The notes beneath the pieces were generated by a model. It was given only the letters and a program-made list of their open reading frames with translations, had not been told where the DNA came from and searched no databases. From Rhodospirillaceae bacterium (GTDB lineage Bacteria > Pseudomonadota > Alphaproteobacteria > Thalassobaculales > Thalassobaculaceae): a stretch of DNA of 64,000 bases. Both the position numbers and the translations under genes were made by a program. The DNA is taken from positions 1 to 64,000 of the forward strand of contig JAGYJX010000010.1 of NCBI GenBank assembly GCA_018401495.1. The letters are read 5' to 3'. Position 1 is the stretch's first letter. Each line of letters begins with the position of its first letter. Positions 48,071 through 57,927 of the stretch are shown here, piece after piece.

Positions 48071-50776
48071 TCAACGCTCTTGGTTAACAGAGGGTTCCGG
48101 CGTCGCCAGCGGCAGCGTCAATTGGGCGATGCCGGGGTCGTCGGGCAACGAGGATCGCACGAAGCCGAGCTTCTCGCACAGCGCCAGCATGCGGCGGTTC
48201 TCGGTCATCACGGTGCCGTGCAGGACCGTGATGCCGCGATCGCGTGCGTACCCGATCAGATCCGCCATCAGCCGCTCGCCGAGGCCACGCTTCTGCCGGT
48301 CGGTGCGCACCATCACCGCGAACTCGGCGGTCTCGCCCTCGGGATCCTCGGCCAGCCGTGAGACCCCGAGCAGGTCGCCGTCCTCGACCGCCACGAACGC
48401 CATCTCGCGCCCGTAGTCGATCTGGGTCAGGCGGGCGGCCGATTCATGGCTGAGCTGGCGGATCGGCGCGAAGAACCGCAACCGGAGGTCCTCGGGCGAG
48501 GAGCGCGCCAGCATGTCGGCGATCCCCGGCTCGTCCTCGGGACGGATCGGCCGGACGGTCACGACCGAACCGTCCTCCAAGGTGGCGTCGTGGACCAGAT
48601 GGCCGGGATACGGCCGGATCGCCGGACGGGCGGCCTCGTCCGCCGGCTGGATCCGGATGCGGGCGTCGACCGCGATCACCCCGGCCGGTCCTGCCAACAG
48701 CGGGTTGATGTCGAGTTCGGCGACTTCCGGCAGGTCGAGAGCGAGCTGGCCGACCCGCTCGAGCACCCGTTGGATGGCTTCGAGGTCGGCGGCCGGGCGG
48801 TCGCGGTAGCCGCGCAGCAGGTCGTGCACCCGGGTCTGGGCGATCAGGTCCTGGGCCAGCACCGAGTTCAGCGGCGGCAGGGCGATGGCGCTGTCCCGCA
48901 CCACCTCGACCTCGACGCCGCCCTTGCCGAACAGCACGGTCGGGCCGAACACCGGATCGCGGTGGACGCCGACGATCAGTTCATGGGCGTGCGGCAGGCT
49001 GGCCATGGCCTGAACCGTGAAGCCGTCGACCGCCGCGCCGCCGCTGCGCTCGGCGACCGTCGCCAGCATCTCGCGGGCCGCCTCGCGGACTCGCTCGCCG
49101 CCTTCCAGGCCGAGACGGACCCCGCCGACGTCGGATTTGTGGCTGATCGCCCGGCTCAGGATCTTGAGGGCGACCCGGCCACCGATCCGGTCCGCCGCCT
49201 GCCCGGCCTCGTCCGGGCCGGCGGCCGTCAGGGTCTGCACCACCGGGATCCCGTAGGCTTCCAGCACCTGCTCGGCTTCCGGCTCGGTCAGCATCGACCG
49301 TCCGTCGGCGGCGGCCGCGGCGATCACGCCGCGCGCCGCCTCGATGGCGGGCGCGGTCCACTCGTGCAGCGGCTGCGGCGTTTCGGTCAGAAGCGTCTGG
49401 TGGCGGCGGTAGCGCACCAGATGCATGAATCCCCGCACCGCCTGCTCCGGGGTCTCGAAGCTCGGGATCCGCGCCGACGCGAACATCCGGCGGGCCTCGG
49501 CCGCGGCCCCTTCGCCGATCCAGCTGGTCAGCACCGGCGGCGACTGGCGCTTGCCGCGCGCCGGTTCGACCACCTCGAGCGTCGCCCGTGCCGCCTCCCG
49601 GCTGTCGGCGATCGCGGTCGGGCAGTTCAGCACCAGCACGGCGTCGGTGTCCGGGTCCTCCAGCACCGCCGCCACCGCGTCGGCGTAGCGTGATCCCGGC
49701 GCGTCGCCGATCAGGTCGACGGGGTTGCCGTGCGACCAGGTCGCCGGCAGGCAGGCGTCGAGGCGGGCCATGGTCTGCGGGGCGAGCTCGGCGAGCCGGC
49801 CACCGGCGTCGGACAGCGCTTCGGTGGCCAGCACGCCGATGCCGCCGCCGTTGCTGATGATGGCGAGCCGGTCGCCGACGATGCGCGAGCCGTAGGCCAG
49901 GGTCTCGACGGCGTCGAACAGCTCGACCATCGAGAACACCCGCAGCATGCCGGCGCGCCGGAAGGCGGCGTCGTAGACCGCGTCCGAGCCGGCCAGCGCG
50001 CCGGTGTGCGAGGCGGCGGCGCGGGCGGCGTCGGCGGTGCGCCCCGACTTGACGACGATCACCGGCTTGGCGCGCGCGGCGGCACGGGCCGCCGACATGA
50101 ACTTCGGGGCGTGGGTGATCGACTCGACGTACAGCAGGATCGCCCGGGTCTTGCCGTCGGCCAGCAGGAAGTCGAGCATGTCGCCGAAATCGACGTCGGC
50201 CATGTTGCCGAGCGACACGATGTGGCTGAAGCCGATGCCGCGGTGGGTCGCCCAGTCCAGGACCGAGGTTGCGACCGCGCCGGACTGGGTGACGAAGGCG
50301 ATGTCGCCGGAGGTCGGGTGGAGATGCGCGAAGCTGGCGTTCAGCCCGATCGACGGCACCAGGATGCCGACGCAGTTCGGGCCGACGATCCGCATCAGGT
50401 GCGGCCGCGCCGCGTCCAGCATGGCCTGGCTGAGGCGCCGTCCGTCGGCGCTGCGGGTCTCCGCGAAGCCGGCGGTGATGACCACCGCCGCCTTGGTGCC
50501 GCGCCGTCCGAGGGTGTCGATGATGCCCGGCACGGTGTCGGGCGGCGTGCAGATCACCGCCAGGTCGGGGGCGAACGGCAGCGCCTCGACCGACGGGTAG
50601 GCAAGGGTGGCGCCGATGGCGGCGGCCTTGGGGTTGACCGGCAGCACCGGGCCTTCGAAGCCGCCCGACAGCAGGTTGCGGGACAGGACCCGCCCCACCG
50701 AACGCTCGCGGTTGCTGGCGCCGATCACGGCGACGGAGCCGGGGCGGAACATCCGGTCGAGGTTGCGAATCGACAT
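48071..50776 (-). CDS. NDP-forming acyl-CoA synthetase / GNAT acetyltransferase fusion (Pat/PatZ-like)
   Basis: A 901-aa fusion. The N-terminal CoA-binding Rossmann domain has VAVIGASNRERSVGRVLSRN, followed by the succinyl-CoA ligase-like domains (FVTQSGAVATSVLDWA, VKSGRTADAARAAASHTGAL) and an ATP-grasp domain (ALKILSRAISHKSDVGGVRL). The last ~170 residues form a GNAT domain with the acetyl-CoA loop RTDRQKRGLGERLMADL. This is the layout of E. coli PatZ, which acetylates lysines of acetyl-CoA synthetase and other proteins; the ligase part is usually inactive. It is intact despite its length. Confidence 0.92.
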   Translation of the reverse strand: MSIRNLDRMFRPGSVAVIGASNRERSVGRVLSRNLLSGGFEGPVLPVNPKAAAIGATLAYPSVEALPFAPDLAVICTPPDTVPGIIDTLGRRGTKAAVVITAGFAETRSADGRRLSQAMLDAARPHLMRIVGPNCVGILVPSIGLNASFAHLHPTSGDIAFVTQSGAVATSVLDWATHRGIGFSHIVSLGNMADVDFGDMLDFLLADGKTRAILLYVESITHAPKFMSAARAAARAKPVIVVKSGRTADAARAAASHTGALAGSDAVYDAAFRRAGMLRVFSMVELFDAVETLAYGSRIVGDRLAIISNGGGIGVLATEALSDAGGRLAELAPQTMARLDACLPATWSHGNPVDLIGDAPGSRYADAVAAVLEDPDTDAVLVLNCPTAIADSREAARATLEVVEPARGKRQSPPVLTSWIGEGAAAEARRMFASARIPSFETPEQAVRGFMHLVRYRRHQTLLTETPQPLHEWTAPAIEAARGVIAAAAADGRSMLTEPEAEQVLEAYGIPVVQTLTAAGPDEAGQAADRIGGRVALKILSRAISHKSDVGGVRLGLEGGERVREAAREMLATVAERSGGAAVDGFTVQAMASLPHAHELIVGVHRDPVFGPTVLFGKGGVEVEVVRDSAIALPPLNSVLAQDLIAQTRVHDLLRGYRDRPAADLEAIQRVLERVGQLALDLPEVAELDINPLLAGPAGVIAVDARIRIQPADEAARPAIRPYPGHLVHDATLEDGSVVTVRPIRPEDEPGIADMLARSSPEDLRLRFFAPIRQLSHESAARLTQIDYGREMAFVAVEDGDLLGVSRLAEDPEGETAEFAVMVRTDRQKRGLGERLMADLIGYARDRGITVLHGTVMTENRRMLALCEKLGFVRSSLPDDPGIAQLTLPLATPEPSVNQER

Positions 50777-50854
50777 GGCTACCGTCGCTGTCAGTGTTGC
50801 GCTGCAACATGATGGCTCCGGGTCGACGCCGCAACCCCGGCCGGCCCGGAACGG

Positions 50855-52048
50855 CTACACGATGACCCGGCCGAGGACGTCGAGCAGCGGCTTCAGCTCG
50901 TCGGCGGTCAGCCGGCCGTCGTCGGCGTGGCGGGTGCGCTGGCGCCATACCGCCACGCCGTGATTCATCGCCGAGATCGACGCCGCCACATCCCAGAACA
51001 GGGTCCCGGATTCCCGCAGGAAGCCGATGAACGGCCGGGCATCGCCGCCGCGCACGAACAGGTCCTCGTAGGACTGGTTGTAGGTGCGCAGGATCTCCGA
51101 CACGTTGCGCAGGTGGCGCGCGAAGGCTGTCGCGACCGACCGGGCGGCGACGTCGAGTTCCTCCCGCAGGCCGGGCTTCACGTAGTGCGACGGCACCGCC
51201 CGGGTGTGGAGCCACTCGGCGAAGCCGAGCATGGTGCGTTGGCCGCGCTTGTACTGGAACTCGTAGTAGGTGACTCCCTTCCACGAGTAGTAGATCTCGC
51301 CGGCCTGCGCCGGGTCGATCCGGAACACCTCGGTGATCGGTCGCAGATAGTCCAAGTCCTTGGCGTCCCACAGCTTCAGGATGAACTGCTCGGTCACCTG
51401 CGCGGCGTTGCGGGCGGCCGGGTCGACCACGCGCTCGGTGATCGGCTGGAACTTGGTCAGGATGTACTTCTTGATCTCCTGGAATTCGGTCTCCGAGATC
51501 GCGAAGTACTCTTCCGGGACCGCGACGTTCTCGACAGCGATGCGATCCTTGAGCAGGAACGGGTCGAGCGACGGCAGGTTCTCGATCAGCTCGAGCAGCC
51601 GCACGTCGCGGCGCACGGCCTCGCTGTCGGCGCGGGCGTCGAAGCCGGCGACGTCGAGCAACGCCTGCTGGCTGCCCCGGCCGCCGAGCTCGAAGCTGGC
51701 GCCGCCGCCGGCGATGTCCTCAGTGTCGTAGGGCAGATAGACCACCGTGGCGATGTCGCCCTTCTCGATTCGCGGACGGGCGTCGAGGGTGATGGTCCGG
51801 AGTTGGCCGTCCTCGAGAATTTCGGCCGTCGAGACCAACGGGGACGACGGCGGTGGCGCGCCGTCCTTCGGGCGCTTGATGAACACCGAGCGGTTCAGGC
51901 CGCGGTGGCGGAACAGCAAATGCGCCGGCTGACCCTGGCCGTCGGCCCGGGCCGCCTCCTCGAGACGACGGGTCACATCGGCGACATTCAGTATCCGGCT
52001 CGCCCCGGAGTTCAGGGTCTCACGCAACGAGCGGTCGACGTCCGTCAT
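50855..52048 (-). CDS. Conserved-looking protein of unknown function
   Basis: A 397-aa cytoplasmic protein without signal peptide or membrane helices. The N-terminal half is mixed (AHLLFRHRGLNRSVFIKRPK, then beta strands LRTITLDARPRIEKGDIATV). The C-terminal half is helical (AEWLHTRAVPSHYVKPGLRE, VATAFARHLRNVSEILRTYN). A region at 225-290 (AGEIYYSWKGVTYYEFQYKR) is aromatic-rich. I do not recognise the family. It is divergent from the solute-binding protein/histidine kinase pair across 100 bp and 78 bp upstream of nothing recognisable on its own strand. It might belong with that pair but this is not shown. Confidence 0.65.
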   Translation of the reverse strand: MTDVDRSLRETLNSGASRILNVADVTRRLEEAARADGQGQPAHLLFRHRGLNRSVFIKRPKDGAPPPSSPLVSTAEILEDGQLRTITLDARPRIEKGDIATVVYLPYDTEDIAGGGASFELGGRGSQQALLDVAGFDARADSEAVRRDVRLLELIENLPSLDPFLLKDRIAVENVAVPEEYFAISETEFQEIKKYILTKFQPITERVVDPAARNAAQVTEQFILKLWDAKDLDYLRPITEVFRIDPAQAGEIYYSWKGVTYYEFQYKRGQRTMLGFAEWLHTRAVPSHYVKPGLREELDVAARSVATAFARHLRNVSEILRTYNQSYEDLFVRGGDARPFIGFLRESGTLFWDVAASISAMNHGVAVWRQRTRHADDGRLTADELKPLLDVLGRVIV

Positions 52049-52148
52049 CGGGGCCGGGGATCGGATTGTGTTGATGCCGATTCCATGCTTTCACACCCGG
52101 CAGCGGCCTGCAACGGTCGGGTCGCGCCAGATCGACGCGGGAGAGGAC

Positions 52149-53000
52149 GTGGCATCAGCCGGGCACGACAGGCGCGCCGTCCCGTCCGCGATCGTTGCGG
52201 CGATGGCGCTGTCGTGGTCGGTCGCGCTGCCGGCGGCGGCCGAACCACCGAGGGTGTTTCCGGACCGTCCCGCGCTGCGCGTTGTCTACGAGACCACCCC
52301 GAACCCGCCGCGCCACCTCGGCGAAGGCACGGCGATCGACTGGAACCGGCCCGGGCTGACCCTCGAACTGCTGAAGCGGGTCGGCGAGCTGACCCGGGTC
52401 AACCTCTCGTTCAGGCGGGTGCCGTGGAAGCGCGGCCTGTTGATGCTGGAGACCGGCGAGGCCGACGGCATCTTCCACGCCAGCTACCTGCCGGAGCGCG
52501 AGACCATTGGCGTCTATCCGAAGACCGCCGACGGCCGCCCGGACGAGGGCAGGGCCTTGTTCGTGCAATCCTACGCGCTGTTCGTGGTGCCCGGATCCTC
52601 GGTCAGCTGGGACGGCCGGACCATCGGCGGGCTTGGCGGCCGGCCGGTCGGGGCGAGCGCCGGGTACTCGGTGGTCGGCGACCTCGAGCGACTGGGCGTG
52701 CCGGTCGAGGTCGGCCGGCTTCCGAGCCTGAACCTCTACAAGCTTGTGGAGGGCAGGATCGCCGCCTACGCGGAGCTCGAGAACATGGCGGAGGCGCTGA
52801 TCCGTCGCGATCCGACCCGCTTCGGCTCGATCGTGAAACTCTCGCCGCCACTGGTTTCCAAGCCCTATCACCTGATGCTGTCGGTCGGGTACGTGCAGCG
52901 CGACCGGGCGCTCGCCGAGATGATCTGGGACGGCATCGCCGAGGTCAGGGACTCCGACGAGTTCCGACGGCTTGGCGAGCGCTACGCCGGTGGGTCCTGA
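52149..53000 (+). CDS. Periplasmic solute-binding protein, SBP_bac_3 (polar amino acid type)
   Basis: A 283-aa secreted binding protein with a signal peptide (IVAAMALSWSVALPAAAEPP). The fold-typical parts are LRVVYETTPNPPRH, LTLELLKRVGELTRVNLSFR and VPWKRGLLMLETGEADGIF, then RALAEMIWDGIAEVRDSDEF. It has no adjacent permease or ATPase gene. Instead it lies 4 bp before a histidine kinase gene, so it more likely delivers a signal than a nutrient. The GTG at 52149 with GAGAGG before it is the likely start; an ATG 81 bp upstream would bury the signal peptide. Confidence 0.8.
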   Translation: MASAGHDRRAVPSAIVAAMALSWSVALPAAAEPPRVFPDRPALRVVYETTPNPPRHLGEGTAIDWNRPGLTLELLKRVGELTRVNLSFRRVPWKRGLLMLETGEADGIFHASYLPERETIGVYPKTADGRPDEGRALFVQSYALFVVPGSSVSWDGRTIGGLGGRPVGASAGYSVVGDLERLGVPVEVGRLPSLNLYKLVEGRIAAYAELENMAEALIRRDPTRFGSIVKLSPPLVSKPYHLMLSVGYVQRDRALAEMIWDGIAEVRDSDEFRRLGERYAGGS

Positions 53001-53004
53001 TCGC

Positions 53005-54627
53005 ATGTCCGGCAGTCTCGACGGTCAAGGTGCGGCGCATCGGGATGCCGGGAAGGTGCGTTCGCCGGTTACCCGCAAACTGTTTCGGGCCGCCTTTCTG
53101 ATGTATCTCGGCGCCGCCATGGCCATCACGGCGGCGTTCGTCGGTGAGGCCTGGCTCACCGCCCGAGGCGACATCGAGCGCGAGCTCTCGGTCTACCGCC
53201 GGGCCATGGAGGAGGCGCTTGCCGCGCCGCTCTGGTCGGTCGACGTCGAGGCGGTGACGGCGATCGCCACCGGCATGCTGGCAATCCCGGATATCGCCGG
53301 GGTCCGCATCGTCGACGACTCCAGGACCCTGGAGCTGGTTTCGCTGGGGGGGCCGGCGCGGTTGGGCGGCGGGCTCGGCGAACCGATCACACTGGAATTC
53401 CCCGTCTACTACCAGCACGCGGTGGGCCGCGACCTGGTCGGGTGGGTGACGCTGGCCGCCACGCCGCTCGCCCTGGTCGAGCGACTGCAGTGGCGGATCG
53501 CGCTGATCGTGGTCGCGGCGGTGGTCAAGGCGGTGATCCTTTGGCTGATCTTTGAGCGTGTCGGCCGGTCGATCCTGGCGCGACCGCTGATCCAGTTGAC
53601 ACAGGCGGTGCGCAGCGCCGGCGAGGGCCGGCTGGAGCCGGTCGAGTTCGACAAGGCCACCGCCGCGTCGGCCGCCGGAACCGAGATCGAGGAATTGCGG
53701 CGCGCCTACAACGCCATGGTGGCGGTCCTCAGCCTGGGGCGCGCCGAGATCGCGGCGCTCAACCGGGACCTGGAGGCGCGCGTGACGGACCGCACCCAGG
53801 CGCTGGAGAACCGCACCGCCGAGCTGTCGGCAGCCATTGCCCGGGTCGACCAGGCCCGTCGGCAGACCGCTGCCGCGCTGGACGCCGCCGAACGGGCCGG
53901 CCGCGCAAAGTCCGAGTTCCTGGCCCTGGTCAGCCACGAGTTGCGCACCCCCCTGAACTCCATACTCGGGTTCTCCGAACTGGTCCGCGACCAGGTCGGC
54001 GCCGGCGGCAAGCCCGAGCGCATGGCCGAGTACGCCACGGCGATCCACACCAGCGGCAACCATCTGCTGACCCTGATCAACGACATTCTCGACCTGTCGA
54101 AGATCGAGGCCGGCCAGATGGATATCCACCCTGAATGGATCGATCCGGCGGCGGTCTCGCGGGCGGTCACCGAGATGCTGCGCCAGCAGGCGCTCCGCAA
54201 GGGCCTGACCCTCGAGTGCCGTTTCGAGCCGTCGATCGGTCCGCTCAAGGCCGATCCGCGGCGTTTCCGGCAGATGCTGATGAACCTGCTCTCCAACGCC
54301 GTTAAGTTCACCGAGGCCCCGGGCGGGGTGACCGTCGAGGGCCGGGTGACGCCGGAAGGCTGGCTGGCGGTGGCGGTGGTGGACACCGGCATCGGCATGC
54401 GCAACCAGGACATTGCCCGCGCGCTCGAGCCGTTCGGCCAGATCGACGGGCCGGCGACCCGCAGCCACCAGGGGACCGGTCTCGGGCTGCCGCTGGTGTC
54501 CCGCATGGCGCGCCTGCACGGCGGCCGGCTGAGCGTCGACAGCGCCCCCGGCCGCGGCACCACCGCAACGATCTGGTTCCCGCCGGACGCCCGGCGCGAC
54601 CCGCCGGCGGCGATGCGGCAAGGCTGA
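53005..54627 (+). CDS. Membrane sensor histidine kinase
   Basis: A 540-aa kinase. Two membrane helices at about residues 28-50 and 160-188 bracket a ~110-residue periplasmic sensor. Then follow a HAMP-like linker, a coiled coil (ALNRDLEARVTDRTQALENR) and a HisKA domain with phospho-acceptor H311 in LVSHELRTPLNS. The HATPase domain has LLSNAVKFTEA, VDTGIGM and HQGTGLGLPLVSRM. The start is 4 bp after the binding-protein gene. No response regulator is next to it, so it is an orphan kinase or acts on a distant partner. Confidence 0.92.
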   Translation: MSGSLDGQGAAHRDAGKVRSPVTRKLFRAAFLMYLGAAMAITAAFVGEAWLTARGDIERELSVYRRAMEEALAAPLWSVDVEAVTAIATGMLAIPDIAGVRIVDDSRTLELVSLGGPARLGGGLGEPITLEFPVYYQHAVGRDLVGWVTLAATPLALVERLQWRIALIVVAAVVKAVILWLIFERVGRSILARPLIQLTQAVRSAGEGRLEPVEFDKATAASAAGTEIEELRRAYNAMVAVLSLGRAEIAALNRDLEARVTDRTQALENRTAELSAAIARVDQARRQTAAALDAAERAGRAKSEFLALVSHELRTPLNSILGFSELVRDQVGAGGKPERMAEYATAIHTSGNHLLTLINDILDLSKIEAGQMDIHPEWIDPAAVSRAVTEMLRQQALRKGLTLECRFEPSIGPLKADPRRFRQMLMNLLSNAVKFTEAPGGVTVEGRVTPEGWLAVAVVDTGIGMRNQDIARALEPFGQIDGPATRSHQGTGLGLPLVSRMARLHGGRLSVDSAPGRGTTATIWFPPDARRDPPAAMRQG

Positions 54628-54733
54628 TCGACGGTCATCCCCTCCTAGCGGTAGCGATCAATGATTCTGATCGCGGTTTCAGATGGTTCAAGGTATCATT
54701 TGAAGTAGTGCTTCAGAAACTGGGGGCGGGGTT

Positions 54734-56652
54734 ATGGCCCGCACGACCGTATCAGGACGGCGACCGGCCCGGGCGTCCGCGGCCAAGGCCCAGCCGCGCC
54801 AGGGTGCCCGACGGGGGCGACCCGCGCGCGGGCTGTTCGGCCGGATCCTGCGCTTCGCCGCGTTGTGGAGCGTGGTCGCCGGGCTGTGGGCGGTGGTGGC
54901 TGTTGGCGGCCTGCTGGTCTGGCACGCCTACCGGCTGCCGGATGTCGGCGATCTCGACCGCCACTCGCGCGCCGGCGCGGTCCGGATGGTCGGCGCCGAC
55001 GGCCGGATGTTCGCCTCGTTCGGCCCGATGCACGGCGACGCGCTCGGCGTCGACGAACTGCCGGTCCACCTGATCCAGGCGGTGATCGCCACCGAGGACC
55101 GCCGCTTCTACCATCACTTCGGGGTCGACCCGATCGGCCTGGCGCGGGCGGCGTGGACCAACCTGACCGCCGGGCGGGTGGTGCAGGGCGGCAGCACCCT
55201 GACCCAGCAGCTCGCCAAGAACGTGTTCCTGACCGCCGACCGGAGTTTCGAGCGCAAGATCCAGGAACTGCTGCTGTCGTTCTGGCTGGAGCGCAACTTC
55301 AGCAAGGACGAGATCCTGGCGATCTACCTGAACCGCGTCTATTTCGGCGCCGGCGCCTACGGCGTCGACGCGGCGGCACGCAAGTATTTCGGGATCCCGG
55401 CGTCGCGTCTCGGCCTCGCGGAATCGGCGCTGCTGGCCGGCATGCTCAAGGCGCCGACCCGCTACAACCCGGCGGTGGCCCCGGAGCTGGCCGGCGGGCG
55501 GACCTCGGTGGTGCTCGCCAACATGGTCGACGCCGGCTTCATCGATCAGGCCGCCGCGCGCGCGCCGCCGCCCAGCCGATCGCCATCGCCGGCCCGGCCG
55601 GCCGGGGCGTCGGGCCGCGCTACTTCGCCGACTGGGTCTACGACAGCCTGCCCGATTTCGTCGGCCGCCCGGCCTCCGACCTCGAGGTCGACACCACCCT
55701 CGACCCGGCGCTGCAGGCGCTCGCCGAGCGGGCGATCGCGGAGGGCCTGGCGGCGTCGCGGCACGGCGCCGGCGTGCAGGCCGCCCTGGTGGTGCTCGAC
55801 CCGGCGACCGGCGCGGTGCGGGCCCTGGTCGGCGGGCGCGACTACGGCCGCAGCCAGTTCAACCGCGCAATCCAGGCGCGACGTCAGCCCGGCTCGACCT
55901 TCAAGCCCCTGGTCTACCTGGCGGCCCTGGAAGCCGGGTGGTCGCCGTCGGACGGCATCGACGACGCGCCGATCCGGATCGGCGGCTGGGCGCCGGCGAA
56001 CATCGACGGCAAGTTCGACGGCCGGATCAGCCTGGCCCAGGCGCTGGCGCGCTCGCGCAACGCCGCGACCGTGCGCCTGCAGGAGCAGGTCGGTCGGTCC
56101 AGGGTGCGCATCCTGGCCGAGCGGCTGGGGCTGTCCGGCCCGCTCCCGGACGGGCCGAGCCTCGCGCTCGGCACCGGCGAGGCCAGCCCGCTGGAACTCG
56201 CCGGGGTGTATGCCGGCATCGCCAACGGCGGCCGGGCGGTGTTTCCCTACGCCGTCGCCGCGGTGCGCGACCGCGACGGGCGGCTGCTGTACACCCGCGC
56301 CGGGTCCGGCCTGTCGGCGGCGGCCTCGCCGCGCTCGGCGGCGACCCTGACCGCCATGCTGAGCGGTGCCATCAACGCCGGCACCGGCACCGCCGCCCGC
56401 CTCGACCGGCCGGCCGCCGGCAAGACCGGCACCACCCAGGATTACCGCGACGCCTGGTTCGCCGGCTTCACCGCCGACCTGGTGGCGGTGGTCTGGGTCG
56501 GGCGCGACGACAACGCGCCGATGGACAAGGTCACCGGCGGCGGCCTGCCCGCCGACATCTGGAAGCGCTTCATGGCGCCGGCGCACCAGGGCTGGCCCGT
56601 GCGCCCGCTCACCGGGATCGAAGGTCAGGCCAGCCTGGCGGGCGACGGTTAG
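54734..56652 (+). CDS. Class A penicillin-binding protein, PBP1a type (frameshift near 55551-55572)
   Basis: A bifunctional peptidoglycan glycosyltransferase/transpeptidase of about 640 aa. A basic N-terminus is followed by one membrane span (about residues 37-62). The GT51 domain has ATEDRRFYHHFGVDP (catalytic Glu), GGSTLTQQLAKN and KIQELLLSFWLE. The frame breaks after FIDQAAAR and resumes with PIAIAGPAGRGVG. The transpeptidase then shows the SxxK serine in QPGSTFKPLVYL, SRNAATV and KTGTTQDYRDAW. One base is missing. It overlaps the 3' end of the converging exporter gene by 4 bp. Confidence 0.92.
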
Positions 56653-57854
56653 GACGCCGGCTGGTTCCGCACCGGCCACACGATCAGCCGGAAGCTCAGC
56701 AGGGTCAGCAGGGCGGCGAGCGCGATGCCGGTCGCCATCGGCCGGGCGGTGCCGTCGAAGGCGTGGCCGATCACCAGGCCGACCGCCGCCGCCACGCCCA
56801 TCTGGCTGAACCCGAGCAGCGACGACGCCGCCCCGGCCATGGTCGGGAACGGGCCGACGGCGCCGGCCTGGCAGTTCGGGAACACCAGCCCGACCCCCAG
56901 CATCGCCACCACCTGCGGGATCACGATGGTCTCGATGTGGGTCTCGCCGGCCCAGGCGAAGCCGGCCATCACCGCGCCCGCGGCGGTCGAGATCGAGGCG
57001 CCGGCCAGGATCAGCCGGTCGACGCCGACCCGCCGGCCGATCCGCGCCGAGATGAAGGTCCCGCTCATGTAGCCGATCACCATGGCGGCGAAGCACAGCC
57101 CGTAGACGTCGGCGGTCAGGCCGACCACCTGGATCAGCACGAAGGAGGAGCCCGAGATGAAGCAGAAAATGACGCTGTAGCAGGCCGAGATCGTCGCCAC
57201 GTAGCCGATATAGGCGCGGTGCGACAGCAGGGCCGAGTAGCTGCGCATCAGGCCGCGCGGCGAGGTCGCGTCCGGGTTCCGGTGGGCGTTGGTCTCGTCC
57301 AGCATCAGCAGCACGCCGACCAAAGCGAGGCCGGAGAACCCGGTCAGCACCCAGAAGGTCGCCTGCCAGCCGTAGACCACCTGCAGCCAGCCGCCGAGCA
57401 CCGGGCCGATGGCGGGCGCCAGCGCCATCGCCGTGCCCATGTAGGACAGCACCGTCGCCGACCGCTCGCGCCCATAGACGTCGCGCACCACGGCGCGCGC
57501 CAGCACCGGCCCGGCGCAGCAGCCGACCGCCTGGAAGGTGCGCGCCACGATCAGCGCCTCGATGGTCGGCGCCAGCGCGCAGGCGACCGACGACAGCACG
57601 TAGATCACGATCGCGCCGATCAGCACCGGGCGCCGGCCGAAGCGGTCGGACAGCGGCCCGTACACCAGCATCGACACCGCGAACGCCACCATGAAGGCGC
57701 TGAGGGTGAGCTGCACGGTCGGCACGTCGCTGTCGAAATCCGTCACCAGCGCCGGCAGCGACGGCAGGTACATGTCGGTGGAGATCGGTCCGAACGCGAC
57801 CAGCATGGTCAGCAGGGCGGCGACCGCGACGGAATCGGGGCGGGGACGGATCAT
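56649..57854 (-). CDS. Bcr/CflA-type multidrug MFS exporter (1)
   Basis: A 401-aa major facilitator with 12 predicted helices. FGPISTDMYLPSLPALVTDF in helix 1 and VYGPLSDRFGRRPVL in loop 2-3 are hallmarks of the Bcr/CflA family of drug:H+ antiporters. It lies within 2 kb of a second member (58716-59921), with the YgjP-like peptidase gene between them. The two share the same general layout but differ in sequence, so they are old duplicates or separate acquisitions. The substrate is unknown. Confidence 0.9.
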   Translation of the reverse strand: MIRPRPDSVAVAALLTMLVAFGPISTDMYLPSLPALVTDFDSDVPTVQLTLSAFMVAFAVSMLVYGPLSDRFGRRPVLIGAIVIYVLSSVACALAPTIEALIVARTFQAVGCCAGPVLARAVVRDVYGRERSATVLSYMGTAMALAPAIGPVLGGWLQVVYGWQATFWVLTGFSGLALVGVLLMLDETNAHRNPDATSPRGLMRSYSALLSHRAYIGYVATISACYSVIFCFISGSSFVLIQVVGLTADVYGLCFAAMVIGYMSGTFISARIGRRVGVDRLILAGASISTAAGAVMAGFAWAGETHIETIVIPQVVAMLGVGLVFPNCQAGAVGPFPTMAGAASSLLGFSQMGVAAAVGLVIGHAFDGTARPMATGIALAALLTLLSFRLIVWPVRNQPAS

Positions 57855-57927
57855 CGGGCTCGACCGTGGCGGTAGCGGGACACCCGCTTACGCGGCGGCG
57901 GCGGCGCGCGCAAGGGCCGGCCGCCGC

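Noticed and set aside
54628..54733. AT-rich 106-bp stretch before the PBP gene as a defined promoter
   Set aside because: It is likely to hold the promoter, but no clear -35/-10 pair or operator could be recognised.
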